Source: CACZQA01 sp050943615 (lineage in GTDB: Bacteria > Actinomycetota > Coriobacteriia > Coriobacteriales > QAMH01). Taken from it: DNA of 8,650 nucleotides. The notes beneath the pieces were generated by a model. The model was not told where the DNA came from, searched no databases, and saw only the letters and a list, made by a program, of their open reading frames with translations. The stretch's first letter is position 1. Every line of letters starts with the position of its first letter. The stretch lies in NCBI GenBank assembly GCA_050943615.1, contig JBMNPN010000083.1:1-8650 (forward strand), written 5' to 3'. Of the stretch, positions 1-7,253 are shown piece after piece. The position numbers and the translations under genes were made by a program.

Positions 1-1
1 A

Positions 2-865
2 CGCGAGCTCTCGCTCGAGCAGATAAAGACTTTGCGCGAAGAGCTCCCCGATGACCTCGAGCTGGAGTGCTTCGTCCACGGCTCGATGTGCATGGCCTAT
101 TCGGGACGCTGCCTGATCAGCGATTTCATGGCCGGCAGAAGCGCGCTTTCCGGACATTGCGCGCAATCGTGCCGCTGGCACTACACGCTCGAAGAGGAGA
201 AGCGGCCCGGTGAGCACTATCCGATCGAGGAAGACGCCAACGGCACCTACATCATGAACGCCAAGGACCTGAACATGCTCGCCCATCTGGATGAACTCGA
301 GAAGGCCGGCATCGACTCGGTCAAGATCGAGGGGCGCAACAAGAAGGCCTTCTATGTGGCGAGCGTCGTCAACGCCTACCGGCAGGTACTCGACGGGGCG
401 GACCCCTCAGAGCTCGCCGGCGAGCTGGAATCCGTCTCGCACCGCCCCTATTCAACCGGGTTCTTTTTCGGCAATCCCGGTCAGGACCTTGCAAGCGATG
501 GGCGCCAGCAGCGCGTCGAGTGGGCCGCAGAGGTGCTCTCCTGCACGCCGCTTGGAGGCAGACGCTACAGGGCCGAGGTCCGCGCCCGCAACGCCTTTGA
601 CGTAAACGACGTGCTCGAGGTGCTCTCGCCTCATCGTCCCGTGCGCCGCGTGCACATCGGCAAGCTCAGGTTCTGCCCCGAATCTGAGGAAGATGGGACG
701 GAAGCTCCCGAGCCCTGGCCCGAAAGCGACCGTGCCAACCGGACCATGGAGCGCTATGAACTCGAATCGAACGTAGAGCTCCATCCCCATGACATCATAC
801 GCAAGCGGCTCGACTGCACGGGTCTTCGCATACCCGTACCAGACAGTTCGCTGTCTAGCGCTTAG
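2..865 (+). CDS. U32-family protein, TrhP/RlhA-like (RNA hydroxylation), 5' end missing
   Basis: The reading frame is open from base 2, so this is the C-terminal 287 residues of a longer protein. TTG at 32 is in frame, but family-typical sequence precedes it, so it is not the start. The family signature is plain: an HGSMC...GRC motif and then a GHCAQSCRW motif. Together these give C30, C37, C53 and C57 of the visible part (C-x6-C-x15-C-x3-C). In characterised relatives (UbiU/UbiV) cysteines of this kind hold a 4Fe-4S cluster. The next block (EEKRPGEHYP, GTYIMNAKDL, AGIDSVKIEGR) resembles TrhP, which makes 5-hydroxyuridine at tRNA position 34 using prephenate, more than the ubiquinone proteins. 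Residues from about 170 look like the small C-terminal beta-barrel of the family. Databases often label it 'peptidase U32', but protease activity is doubtful. It converges on the methyltransferase gene and overlaps it by 11 bp. Family is certain; the TrhP versus RlhA assignment is inferred. Confidence 0.92.
   Translation, partial: RELSLEQIKTLREELPDDLELECFVHGSMCMAYSGRCLISDFMAGRSALSGHCAQSCRWHYTLEEEKRPGEHYPIEEDANGTYIMNAKDLNMLAHLDELEKAGIDSVKIEGRNKKAFYVASVVNAYRQVLDGADPSELAGELESVSHRPYSTGFFFGNPGQDLASDGRQQRVEWAAEVLSCTPLGGRRYRAEVRARNAFDVNDVLEVLSPHRPVRRVHIGKLRFCPESEEDGTEAPEPWPESDRANRTMERYELESNVELHPHDIIRKRLDCTGLRIPVPDSSLSSA
841..856. terminator. Small perfect hairpin at convergent gene ends (possible bidirectional terminator)
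   Basis: AGACAG, TTCG and CTGTCT form a perfect 6-bp stem with a UUCG loop on the + strand and a CGAA loop on the - strand. It lies inside the last codons of the U32 gene and touches the stop codon of the methyltransferase gene (TAG at 857-855). No T-run follows on either strand, so it is not a textbook intrinsic terminator. It could still stabilise both 3' ends or limit read-through where two convergent transcripts meet. Confidence 0.4.
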
Positions 866-1688
866 TGCAGAGCTCCCAGAACGCCACGGCGCTTGCGGCG
901 GCGACGTTCAACGAGTCCACGCCATGCTGCATCGGGATGATTACCTTGCAGTCCGCCGCCTCGAGTGTCGAGGGGCGAAGCCCCGTGCCTTCCGTGCCCA
1001 GGACCAAGGCGAGCCGTTCCATCGATGAAAGGAGCGGGTCGTTGAGCGCAACCGCATCGTCAGCCAATGCCAGGGCGGCCACCGTGAATCCCCGTTCGTG
1101 CAACAGCTCAATGCCCGCAGGGGCCCAGTCGTTGGGACCGTCCAGGTGCAGCCAGGGAACCTGGAAGACCGTGCCCATGGAGACGCGCGCGGCCCGCCGG
1201 TAGAGCGGGTCATGGCAGCCTGGCGTGGCGATAATGCCGTCCATGCCGAGGGCGGCTGCCGATCGAAAGATTGCACCGATGTTCGCGTAGTTGGTGACAT
1301 CCTCGACGATCGCGATTCGCGTTGCGCCATCCAAAAGCGCATCGAGCGAAAGCGGCTCTGGGCGCATGAAGGCGACGAGCGGGCCGCGGGTGACCTCATA
1401 GCCGGTCACGGCATGCATCTGGTCGTGGTCGAGCCGGAAGACCGGAGCTTCGGGGTTTGCCGTCTCGATGCGGTCGACGAGCTGTCTCGACTGGTCGAAC
1501 CAGCGGTCCTCCACGAAGGCGGAATACGGCTTCACACCCGCATCGAGCGCGCGCTCTGCCACCTTCACCGATTCGGCAATGAACAATCCGTGCGCGGCAT
1601 CGGGGCTTTTGCGCAGCTGGGTATCGGTCATGCCCGAATAGACCTCGAGGCCATCTTCGGTGCAGGTTTGAACAGGTACAAATGACAT
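855..1688 (-). CDS. SpoU/TrmH-family (SPOUT) RNA 2'-O-methyltransferase
   Basis: A 277-residue protein of the class that transfers methyl from S-adenosylmethionine to a ribose 2'-OH in tRNA or rRNA. The three SPOUT motifs are complete. Motif 1 is at residues 126-147 (VEDVTNYANIGAIFRSA, with N136 and the likely catalytic R142). Motif 2 is LVLGTEGTGL at 228-237 (E233). Motif 3 is IPMQHGVDSLNVAAA at 251-265 (S259, L260, N261), which builds the knotted cofactor pocket. The N-terminal 110 residues look like an RNA-binding substrate domain. The length matches TrmH/RlmB-type enzymes, but the exact RNA target cannot be read from sequence. The ATG at 1688 has an AAGGA ribosome site about 8 nt upstream. 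It is the last gene of the - strand operon, 24 nt after the YolD gene, and its 3' end overlaps the convergent U32 gene by 11 bp. Confidence 0.93.
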   Translation of the reverse strand: MSFVPVQTCTEDGLEVYSGMTDTQLRKSPDAAHGLFIAESVKVAERALDAGVKPYSAFVEDRWFDQSRQLVDRIETANPEAPVFRLDHDQMHAVTGYEVTRGPLVAFMRPEPLSLDALLDGATRIAIVEDVTNYANIGAIFRSAAALGMDGIIATPGCHDPLYRRAARVSMGTVFQVPWLHLDGPNDWAPAGIELLHERGFTVAALALADDAVALNDPLLSSMERLALVLGTEGTGLRPSTLEAADCKVIIPMQHGVDSLNVAAASAVAFWELCTKR

Positions 1689-1712
1689 TGCGCTTCCTTT
1701 TCGAACGGCCCT

Positions 1713-2063
1713 TCAGATGAGCTCGAGCGAGATGAGGCCATGCAGTTCGATTGTCGTGTCCCCGACGGTCAGCACGCCCTTCTTGCGGTCGAGCGCGTGC
1801 ACCGCGCCCTCCAGTGTGCAGCGCCGCGTGCCATCGTAGTAGCGCACGCGCACGAACATCCCGCAATCCAGCTTCTCGAGCGCCCGGTCGAGCTCGTCGC
1901 GTGCCTCTTCCGAGAGCTCGGCTTTTCGCTCCGCCTCGACTTCATGTTCCTTTTTGGCGAGCGCTTCCTTGAAACCCTCGAGCGGATCGAAGGGGATGAA
2001 GATCTTGGCGCGCTCGGATACGGGCATGTGGTGCAGCCGGGGCTCGCGCTTCTCAGACGCCAC
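1713..2063 (-). CDS. YolD-like family protein (companion of Y-family polymerase)
   Basis: A 116-residue cytoplasmic protein. The diagnostic segment is at residues 13-34: MPVSERAKIFIPFDPLEG followed by FKEAL, matching the YolD pattern M-x4-ERA-x2-F-x-PFD-x-L-x-GF. A charged, probably helical stretch (35-66) comes next, then a C-terminal beta-rich part (VRVRYYDG...LEGAVHALD...LTVGDTTIEL). YolD-like genes very often sit beside UvrX/UmuC-type polymerases and were proposed to be functional analogues of UmuD; their biochemical role is not settled. The start chosen is GTG at 2063-2061, because GGAGGG lies 7 nt upstream. The frame is open to an ATG at 2108, but that would overlap the polymerase gene by 56 bp and has no comparable ribosome site. 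The GTG gives an 11-bp overlap with the polymerase gene, which suggests coupled translation. Confidence 0.87.
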   Translation of the reverse strand: MASEKREPRLHHMPVSERAKIFIPFDPLEGFKEALAKKEHEVEAERKAELSEEARDELDRALEKLDCGMFVRVRYYDGTRRCTLEGAVHALDRKKGVLTVGDTTIELHGLISLELI

Positions 2064-3330
2064 TGCGGTGCCCTCCGATCTGGCCATTGCGCTCGCGTTG
2101 CGTGGCACTCGGCATCAGGTCGGTGCCGCGCAGCATGGCGTTCTTGCCAAAGCGGCTCTTGATCTGTGCGATCGCGGCTTGGCGTTTGCGCTCGTCGCTT
2201 CGTCGGTGCGTCTCGGAGAACAGGTCGAGCTGGCCGATTCCCTCTTGTCTGGTGTCGTTACAGTAGACCGTGAGCCGGCGTGCCAGCGAATCGGGTGGCA
2301 CGACCTCGTCGAATGCCTCGAGCACGCCGGCCCGCATCTCCTCTGTGGAGTTGGTGGGGCGGGACATGCGCGCCGTTGCCCTCACGGAAGGGTACGTCTC
2401 TCGCTCGAAGCCGACGGTGAGCGTCACGGAGGACGTGACGAGCCCCTTCTTCGAAAGCTCGAGGCTCACCTCCCCCACCATCTCCTTGATGACCGTGCGC
2501 GCCTCGTCGAACCTGTAGCCGCGGGCGAGCACCTGTCCGACGCCGTTTGAACGTGCCTTGGGCCTGTAGGCCTTGATGTCGGCGATGGTGACCGGCTCGC
2601 GACCCCAGGCGTGGTCGATGAGGATCTCGGCATCGATGCCGAAGAGCTCGTAGAGGTCCTCGGGGTATGGGTACAGCGCCACCTGCCCCATCGTGTGGAT
2701 GTCCAATGTCGCCAGGCGCCGCACCGTGCCCGGGCCGATGCGCCAGAAGTCCGTGAGCGGGCGGTGGTTCCAGAGCGTCTCCTTGTAGAGGTCCTCGTCC
2801 AGGTACCCGAAGAAGTCCGCGCTGTGCTTTGCCGAGATGTCGAGCGCGACCTTTGCAAGGTAGAGGTTCGTCCCCATGCCGCAGGTGGCGGGGATTCCCG
2901 TCTTGTCCAAGATCTCCCGGCGGATCTTCTCTCCCAGCTCGCGCGTCGTGCAGCCATAGAGCTCCAGATAGGGGGCGACGTCCATGAACGCCTCGTCGAT
3001 CGAGTAGACGTGGATGTCGTCTTTGTCGAAGTAGCTCAGGTAGATGCCGTAGATCTCCGCAGAATAGTCGATATAGAGCTGCATGCGCGGCGGTGCCATG
3101 AGGTAGTCGATGTGCTGCGGGATCTGGAAGACCCGGCAGCGGTTCTTGACGCCGAGGGCTTTGAGCGCGGGCGAGACCGCCAGGCAGATTGTCTTCTCCG
3201 ATCGTGTCGGGTCGGCCACGACGAGCTTGGTCGTGAGCGGGTCCAGGCCACGCTCGACGCATTCGACGGAGGCGTAGAAGGACTTCAGGTCGATGCAGAG
3301 GTAACGTGGCTGGCTTGAAGAGACGCTCAT
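2053..3330 (-). CDS. Y-family translesion DNA polymerase (UmuC/UvrX-like)
   Basis: A 425-residue error-prone polymerase that would copy past damaged template bases. The palm motif YLCIDLKSFYASVE (residues 10-23) carries the first metal-binding Asp, D14, and Y19 as the probable steric-gate residue. SIDEAF at 110-115 supplies catalytic D112 and E113. The region near 195-240 fits the helix-hairpin-helix thumb (WRIGPGTVRRLATLDIHTMG), and about 290-365 is the little finger. QLDLF at 367-371 is a typical beta-clamp binding motif. The C-terminal segment (KSRFGKNAMLRGTDL, then ERNGQIGGHR) is characteristic of the polymerases paired with YolD proteins. Start: ATG at 3330, with AAGGAAG 6 nt upstream overlapping the helicase stop codon. 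A longer in-frame reading to 3423 would lie inside the helicase gene and adds only non-family sequence. The gap from the helicase stop is 10 nt. DinB and UmuC are related; UvrX-like is the closest fit. Confidence 0.95.
   Translation of the reverse strand: MSVSSSQPRYLCIDLKSFYASVECVERGLDPLTTKLVVADPTRSEKTICLAVSPALKALGVKNRCRVFQIPQHIDYLMAPPRMQLYIDYSAEIYGIYLSYFDKDDIHVYSIDEAFMDVAPYLELYGCTTRELGEKIRREILDKTGIPATCGMGTNLYLAKVALDISAKHSADFFGYLDEDLYKETLWNHRPLTDFWRIGPGTVRRLATLDIHTMGQVALYPYPEDLYELFGIDAEILIDHAWGREPVTIADIKAYRPKARSNGVGQVLARGYRFDEARTVIKEMVGEVSLELSKKGLVTSSVTLTVGFERETYPSVRATARMSRPTNSTEEMRAGVLEAFDEVVPPDSLARRLTVYCNDTRQEGIGQLDLFSETHRRSDERKRQAAIAQIKSRFGKNAMLRGTDLMPSATQRERNGQIGGHRSGV
2071..2076 (-). promoter_or_regulatory. 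Strong Shine-Dalgarno that fixes the yolD-like start
   Basis: GGAGGG on the - strand ends 7 nt before the GTG at 2063-2061. It lies within the last codons of the polymerase gene (those for the Gly-Gly near its C-terminus). It is the best ribosome site in the region, so GTG at 2063 is preferred over the upstream in-frame ATGs at 2087 and 2108. Confidence 0.75.
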
Positions 3331-3340
3331 GAACGCTTCC

Positions 3341-6300
3341 TTACCCCTCGAGCAGGCTGATAAGGTCCTCGCGCGTGAGGTTGGACAGCGTCGAGCCATC
3401 GGAGCCGACCAGCCTGTCGGCAAGCGCGCTCTTTGCCTCCTGAAGCTTGACGATGCGCTCCTCGATGGTGCCCTTCGCGATCATCTTGTAGACCATGACG
3501 TCGCGGGTCTGCCCGATGCGGTGGGCGCGGTCGGTCGCCTGGTTCTCTGCCGCGGCGTTCCACCACGGGTCGGCGTGCACGACGATCGATGCCCCGGTCA
3601 GGTTGAGACCGGTGCCCCCCGCCTTGAGCGAGACGAGAAAGACCGGAGTGGCGTCCTCGTTGAAAGCGTTCACCAGCTCCACGCGGCGCTTCTTGGGCGT
3701 CACCCCCGTGATCGTGTAATAGGAAACGGCCGCATCGTCGAGACGCTCGGCGATGAGGTCCAGGTACGACGTGAACTGGGAGAACACGAGCATCTTGGCA
3801 CCCGAGTCGAGAGCCGAGGAGACGAGGTCGATGATGGCGTCGAGCTTGGCGGAGCTACCCTCGTAGTCCTCATAGACCAATCGCGGATCGCAGCACAGCT
3901 CGCGAAGTTGCATGAGCTCGGCCAAAACGGCAAAGCGCCGGTCGCTGAACTCGCGGTCGCTGCTCGAGGAGAGCATCTGACGCAGCCGCTGTTCATGGGC
4001 CCTGTAGAGGCGCAGTTGCTCGTCTTCCATCTGCGCATAGACGACGCTCTCGCTCTTGTCGGGCAAATCGGTGAGCACCTCGTTTTTCAGGCGGCGCAAG
4101 ACGAAGTTTCCCACAAAGGAGCGCAGCCGCTCCATCGCCTGGTCGTCGCCCTCGAGAATCGGCGCCTCGAAGTTCTCCCTAAAGCGCTGGTAGGGACCGA
4201 GAAAGCCGGGCATGAGGAAGTCGAAGATGCTCCAGAGCTCGGATAGGCGGTTCTCTATCGGCGTTCCCGTGAGGGCAAAGCGGTGCACGGAGTCGACGCT
4301 TTTCACCGCCTGCGCGGCAAGCGTCGAATGGTTCTTGATGTACTGCGCCTCATCGAGCGTCATGGTGTAGAAGAGCAGCCCCTCGTAAAGCGAAAGGTCG
4401 CGTTTGAGCAGGTCGTAGGAGGTAATCAGCACGTCGGGCGCGCCCGAGCCGTCTCCGTTCTCGCGTGCTTCGGCGAGCCCTTCGAGTGCGCCGGCGCGCT
4501 CCTCCTTGTTGCCCGCAATGGGGAGCACGGACAGTTCGGGGGCGAACTTGGAGAACTCCTCGACCCAGTTGTAGACGAGCGATGCGGGGCAGACTATGAG
4601 GTTCGGCCCGATCTTGCGCTGCTCGTCGAGCCGGGCGACGAGAAGCGATATGAGCTGGACCGATTTGCCGAGGCCCATCTCGTCGGCCAAGATGCCGCAG
4701 AGGTTCATGTCGCACAGCATGTTCAGCCAGTTGAAGCCCTCGACCTGGTAGGGACGCAGAACGTGGGCAAGGGAAGCGGGGACCTTATAGGACTTCTTCT
4801 TCGGCTCGGAGAAGTTGTCGACATAGCGGGTAAAGCTCGCGTCCTTTTCCGCATCGGCAAGCAAGCTGTCGAGCTGGAAGGCGCGGTACGTCGGTACGAG
4901 TGCCTCTCCCTTTGCAAGGTCGTCCTGCGTCAGGGAGAGCTCCTCCACCATCTCGTCGAGCTTTCCCAAATCGAGGCCGTCCATATCGATGAACTGGCCG
5001 TTTTCCATGCGGTGGTAGCGTTTGCGCAGCCGGTAGGAGGAAAGCAGGGCCGCAAGCTCCTTTTGGGGGAGGTCGTCCGCATGAACGGTCAGGTCGATGA
5101 GGTCCGACTTGATGGAAAGGCCGACCGAGACATGCGGGCGGCGCTTGCTCACGAAGGCATCGAAGGACTCGGTCGTGAACACCGTTGCACACGAGGAAAG
5201 GTCTGCGATGCCCGCGAAGAGCAGGCGGGCGATGTCCTCGGAATCCGCCAGCCTCAAGGGATGCTCTTCGTTGGCGCACGCATGTCCCTCCACGACGGGG
5301 AAGTACCGTGCGAGAACGGAGCGCGCGCGGCTTTCGGCACGTTCGTCTCTCAAGCCGATCTTCAGGGGGCTTGCCTTCCCCTTCTCCTCGAAGAGGTCGA
5401 CTTGCTCGTCGTCATAGCGCGCATAGGCACGTGCAACGCAGGTCTTGCCCTCACGGTCCAGGTAGACGAGCACCTCGCAAGAGCGTGGGCGCAGCGCGCG
5501 CATCTGTTCCGGCTCCTCTATTTCCAGGTGACGCTCGAGTGCGGGAAGCACGGCCGCGCAGAACAGAGGAGCGTCCGATTCGCTGATGTACTGCAGTTCT
5601 ACGGGATTGCAGTAGACATCGCGCAGAAAGTCCAGCACTTCCCCGTAGCTCTTGTCGCAGTGGTAGAAAATGCCGCCTGTCCATATGTAGATTTCGCCGG
5701 CATACTCTATGGGCACGATCTCGCCTTCGCGCGAGATGCTGAAACCGCCCTCTGTCCCCGTCTCGAAGGCGACCCTCACGGGGGGCTCGCCGTCGATGAT
5801 GCGGGTCTTTCTGGGCTTGTGGTCGAGGCGTGCCAGGTCGTCGACGTACAGCGACCTATCGGAGAAGAGCCCCAACAACTCCACGAGCTCGGGGGTCGAG
5901 AGCAGAAAGTCGCGCCCGGCGTCGCTCGGACGTACGTGAAACGAGCTCAGCTGGTCGCGTTCGAGCTCGCGTCTGATGTCGATTGCACGCTCGAGAAAGC
6001 TCAGGACCTTTCGCGCATGCGGCGTGAACATCGACAGGTGGTGGGTGAAGCCGAGCTTTGCGCCATAGGAGAAGAACGTCTCCTTCTTGACGTGGTCGAC
6101 GAGGTCGGCGGGATTCTTTACCATGTATCGTCCCGCTGACCCGCTGATTCTGAAGCGTGAGAGCCACTTTCCCGTGTCGTGCACGAGTGTGACGCCGAGT
6201 TCGATTGCCCCGGGCTGCTCCGTCTCCTCATGCTCGGAATCTTCCTCGTCGCCCGAAGAGAGCCTGTCCTCTTTAGAGTCGAGCGATTTCAAGAGCTTTT

Positions 6301-6667
6301 GGACGCCATCGGACGATCCGGCATCCCTGTTGAGATCGTAGCCGATGAAGGTCTCGGGGTGCTCGAGGTAGATGAGCGCGGTTGCGGCGACGTGCTTGCA
6401 CATGCCCGAGTAGCTGTTGGCCGAAGGGCAGGTGCAGTCGTAGCCGATCACGCGTCCCTTCGACTCGTCGAGGTCGAGCACGACGTCATAGCTCGTGCGC
6501 CAGTCCCCGCTCGACTTGACATCGGCGTGCAGGTGGGTGCGCGTCACGGATCCGGGCTCGTATTTGCACGTGCGATCGTAGACGCTTCCGGCAGCTCGGA
6601 TGATGTTTCGGGCACGTCTGAGCACGCGCGAATCGCAATGCTTGACGATATCTCTGTCTGTCAGCAC
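3341..6667 (-). CDS. SNF2-family helicase/ATPase with N-terminal SWIM zinc finger
   Basis: A 1108-residue DNA translocase of the SNF2 (superfamily 2) type. A SWIM zinc finger lies at residues 78-92 (C78-x-C80, C90-x-H92), likely for nucleic acid or protein binding. A very acidic linker follows (about 132-152). A long middle region (about 155-620) is of the kind seen in bacterial SNF2 proteins; I cannot assign a fold to it. The motor is intact: DEMGLGKS (662-669, Walker A), DEAQ (772-775, Walker B), LTGTPIEN (799-806), VFSQFTSYLD (961-970), KAGGTGLNL (1015-1023) and QATDRAHRIGQ (1043-1053, with the arginine finger). Start: GTG at 6667-6665, supported by AAGGAG 7 nt upstream. It is first in the operon and directly precedes the translesion polymerase, which hints at a role in remodelling at damaged DNA. 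That role is inferred; bacterial SNF2 proteins such as RapA can also act on RNA polymerase, but RapA has a different N-terminus. Confidence 0.95.
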   Translation of the reverse strand: MLTDRDIVKHCDSRVLRRARNIIRAAGSVYDRTCKYEPGSVTRTHLHADVKSSGDWRTSYDVVLDLDESKGRVIGYDCTCPSANSYSGMCKHVAATALIYLEHPETFIGYDLNRDAGSSDGVQKLLKSLDSKEDRLSSGDEEDSEHEETEQPGAIELGVTLVHDTGKWLSRFRISGSAGRYMVKNPADLVDHVKKETFFSYGAKLGFTHHLSMFTPHARKVLSFLERAIDIRRELERDQLSSFHVRPSDAGRDFLLSTPELVELLGLFSDRSLYVDDLARLDHKPRKTRIIDGEPPVRVAFETGTEGGFSISREGEIVPIEYAGEIYIWTGGIFYHCDKSYGEVLDFLRDVYCNPVELQYISESDAPLFCAAVLPALERHLEIEEPEQMRALRPRSCEVLVYLDREGKTCVARAYARYDDEQVDLFEEKGKASPLKIGLRDERAESRARSVLARYFPVVEGHACANEEHPLRLADSEDIARLLFAGIADLSSCATVFTTESFDAFVSKRRPHVSVGLSIKSDLIDLTVHADDLPQKELAALLSSYRLRKRYHRMENGQFIDMDGLDLGKLDEMVEELSLTQDDLAKGEALVPTYRAFQLDSLLADAEKDASFTRYVDNFSEPKKKSYKVPASLAHVLRPYQVEGFNWLNMLCDMNLCGILADEMGLGKSVQLISLLVARLDEQRKIGPNLIVCPASLVYNWVEEFSKFAPELSVLPIAGNKEERAGALEGLAEARENGDGSGAPDVLITSYDLLKRDLSLYEGLLFYTMTLDEAQYIKNHSTLAAQAVKSVDSVHRFALTGTPIENRLSELWSIFDFLMPGFLGPYQRFRENFEAPILEGDDQAMERLRSFVGNFVLRRLKNEVLTDLPDKSESVVYAQMEDEQLRLYRAHEQRLRQMLSSSSDREFSDRRFAVLAELMQLRELCCDPRLVYEDYEGSSAKLDAIIDLVSSALDSGAKMLVFSQFTSYLDLIAERLDDAAVSYYTITGVTPKKRRVELVNAFNEDATPVFLVSLKAGGTGLNLTGASIVVHADPWWNAAAENQATDRAHRIGQTRDVMVYKMIAKGTIEERIVKLQEAKSALADRLVGSDGSTLSNLTREDLISLLEG

Positions 6668-6674
6668 AGATGGG

Positions 6675-6680
6675 CTCCTT
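6675..6680 (-). promoter_or_regulatory. Ribosome binding site selecting a GTG start for the SNF2 helicase
   Basis: AAGGAG on the - strand is separated by 7 nt from the GTG codon at 6667-6665. Together with the promoter a few bases further upstream, it supports the GTG rather than any internal ATG. Confidence 0.75.
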
Positions 6681-6703
6681 CATGCGATTTCGTGAATCAC
6701 TTA

Positions 6704-6712
6704 ACTATACCA
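6704..6712 (-). promoter_or_regulatory. Extended -10 promoter of the helicase/polymerase operon
   Basis: TGGTATAGT on the - strand matches the extended -10 pattern TGnTATAAT at all but one base (G for A in the hexamer). No good -35 hexamer stands 16-18 nt upstream, which is common for extended -10 promoters. Transcription would begin near 6697, leaving a leader of about 30 nt before the GTG. No LexA-type operator (GAAC-N4-GTTC) is seen near it, so SOS control is not evident. Confidence 0.55.
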
Positions 6713-6736
6713 TCTGAACTGGACAAATCGCAGCAG

Positions 6737-6770
6737 CCGTTTGCAGTCAATGGCAAAAAATGTCAAACGG
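6737..6770. repeat. Inverted repeat CCGTTTG / CAAACGG in the divergent promoter region
   Basis: Two perfect 7-bp arms, at 6737-6743 and 6764-6770, are separated by 20 nt that include a run of six A. The right arm also forms a tight palindrome with the next bases (CAAAC-G-GTTTG, 6764-6774). The repeat lies between the helicase and FKBP genes, so it may be an operator or a curved site affecting either or both. No regulator can be named. Confidence 0.4.
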
Positions 6771-6774
6771 TTTG

Positions 6775-6783
6775 TGCTAGCCT
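6775..6783 (+). promoter_or_regulatory. Candidate extended -10 promoter for the FKBP-crcB operon
   Basis: TGCTAGCCT fits TGn-TAnnnT, with transcription expected to start near 6790 and a leader of about 38 nt before the FKBP ATG. The -35 region is A-rich (six A at 6755-6760) and has no TTGACA-like hexamer at normal spacing on this strand. It is a weak prediction, placed where a promoter is required. Confidence 0.35.
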
Positions 6784-6827
6784 GTCCCCATCGCAAGCCT
6801 CGATCTGAGAAAACGCAAGGAGACGAC

Positions 6828-7253
6828 ATGGGAAACGAGGGAAAGAAAGTCAAGGTGTACTACACCGGCACGCTCGATGACGGAACCAAGTTCGACTCTT
6901 CCTACGATAGAAACGAACCGCTCGAGTTCACGTGCATGGCCGGGCAGATGATTCCCGGCTTCGACAAAGCCGTCGCGGATATGGCCATTGGCGAGACGCG
7001 CAACGTGCGTCTCGAGCCGGCTGATGCCTACGGCGAATACGACGAGCAGGGCGTGCAGACCATCGAATACGAGCATATCCCGGGTGCCAAGCAGCTGAAC
7101 GTGGGCGATCGGGTCATGCTCTCGAACTCTTCCGGTCAGCGCTTTCCCGCCCGCGTGACGTCCAAGAACGATAGCTCCATCACCTTCGATCTGAACCACG
7201 AGCTCGCCGGCAAGGCGCTCAACTTCGAGATCACGCTGCTCGAAGCCGAGTAG
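6828..7253 (+). CDS. SlyD-like FKBP-type peptidyl-prolyl isomerase
   Basis: A 141-residue cytoplasmic protein that would catalyse cis-trans isomerisation of prolyl bonds and act as a folding chaperone. The FKBP fold is split as in SlyD. Residues 6-68 carry KVKVYYTGTLDDGTKFDSSY, then MIPGFDKAV and ETRNVRLEP. The insert-in-flap chaperone domain spans about 70-120. The closing strand contains the SlyD-type segment DLNHELAGKALNFEI (121-135). The His/Cys-rich metal-binding tail of E. coli SlyD is absent, so the nickel role is not expected. There is no signal peptide. Start: ATG at 6828, with AAGGAG 5 nt upstream. An in-frame ATG at 6741 would add 29 residues unlike the family, cross the predicted promoter and lacks this ribosome site. 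The first crcB gene begins 8 nt after its stop, so the genes are probably co-transcribed. Confidence 0.94.
   Translation: MGNEGKKVKVYYTGTLDDGTKFDSSYDRNEPLEFTCMAGQMIPGFDKAVADMAIGETRNVRLEPADAYGEYDEQGVQTIEYEHIPGAKQLNVGDRVMLSNSSGQRFPARVTSKNDSSITFDLNHELAGKALNFEITLLEAE

Noticed and set aside
2258..3423. Other long frames overlapping the polymerase: a 334-codon frame on the same strand and an extension of the polymerase itself to 3423.
   Set aside because: The 334-codon frame is low-complexity Arg/Gly/Pro shadow sequence. The extension adds 31 non-family residues inside the helicase gene, whereas ATG 3330 has a good ribosome site.
3329..4246. A 305-codon + strand frame antisense to the helicase C-terminal motor.
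   Set aside because: The opposite strand encodes conserved SNF2 motifs V and VI, and this frame shows no domain or ribosome site.
4283..6139. A 618-codon open frame on the + strand, opposite the SNF2 helicase gene.
   Set aside because: It lies wholly within a gene with complete helicase motifs, has no recognisable domain, and is the long antisense frame expected in high-GC coding DNA.
6741..6827. A longer N-terminus for the FKBP protein starting at ATG 6741.
   Set aside because: It would begin inside the promoter and inverted-repeat region, lacks a ribosome site and adds basic residues foreign to the family. ATG 6828 has AAGGAG at correct spacing.
6668..6827. A fluoride (crcB-motif) riboswitch or a LexA/SOS box in the divergent gap.
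   Set aside because: I find neither the riboswitch's conserved GGNGAUGG start and CUGAUGACUCCU-like end nor a GAAC-N4-GTTC box.
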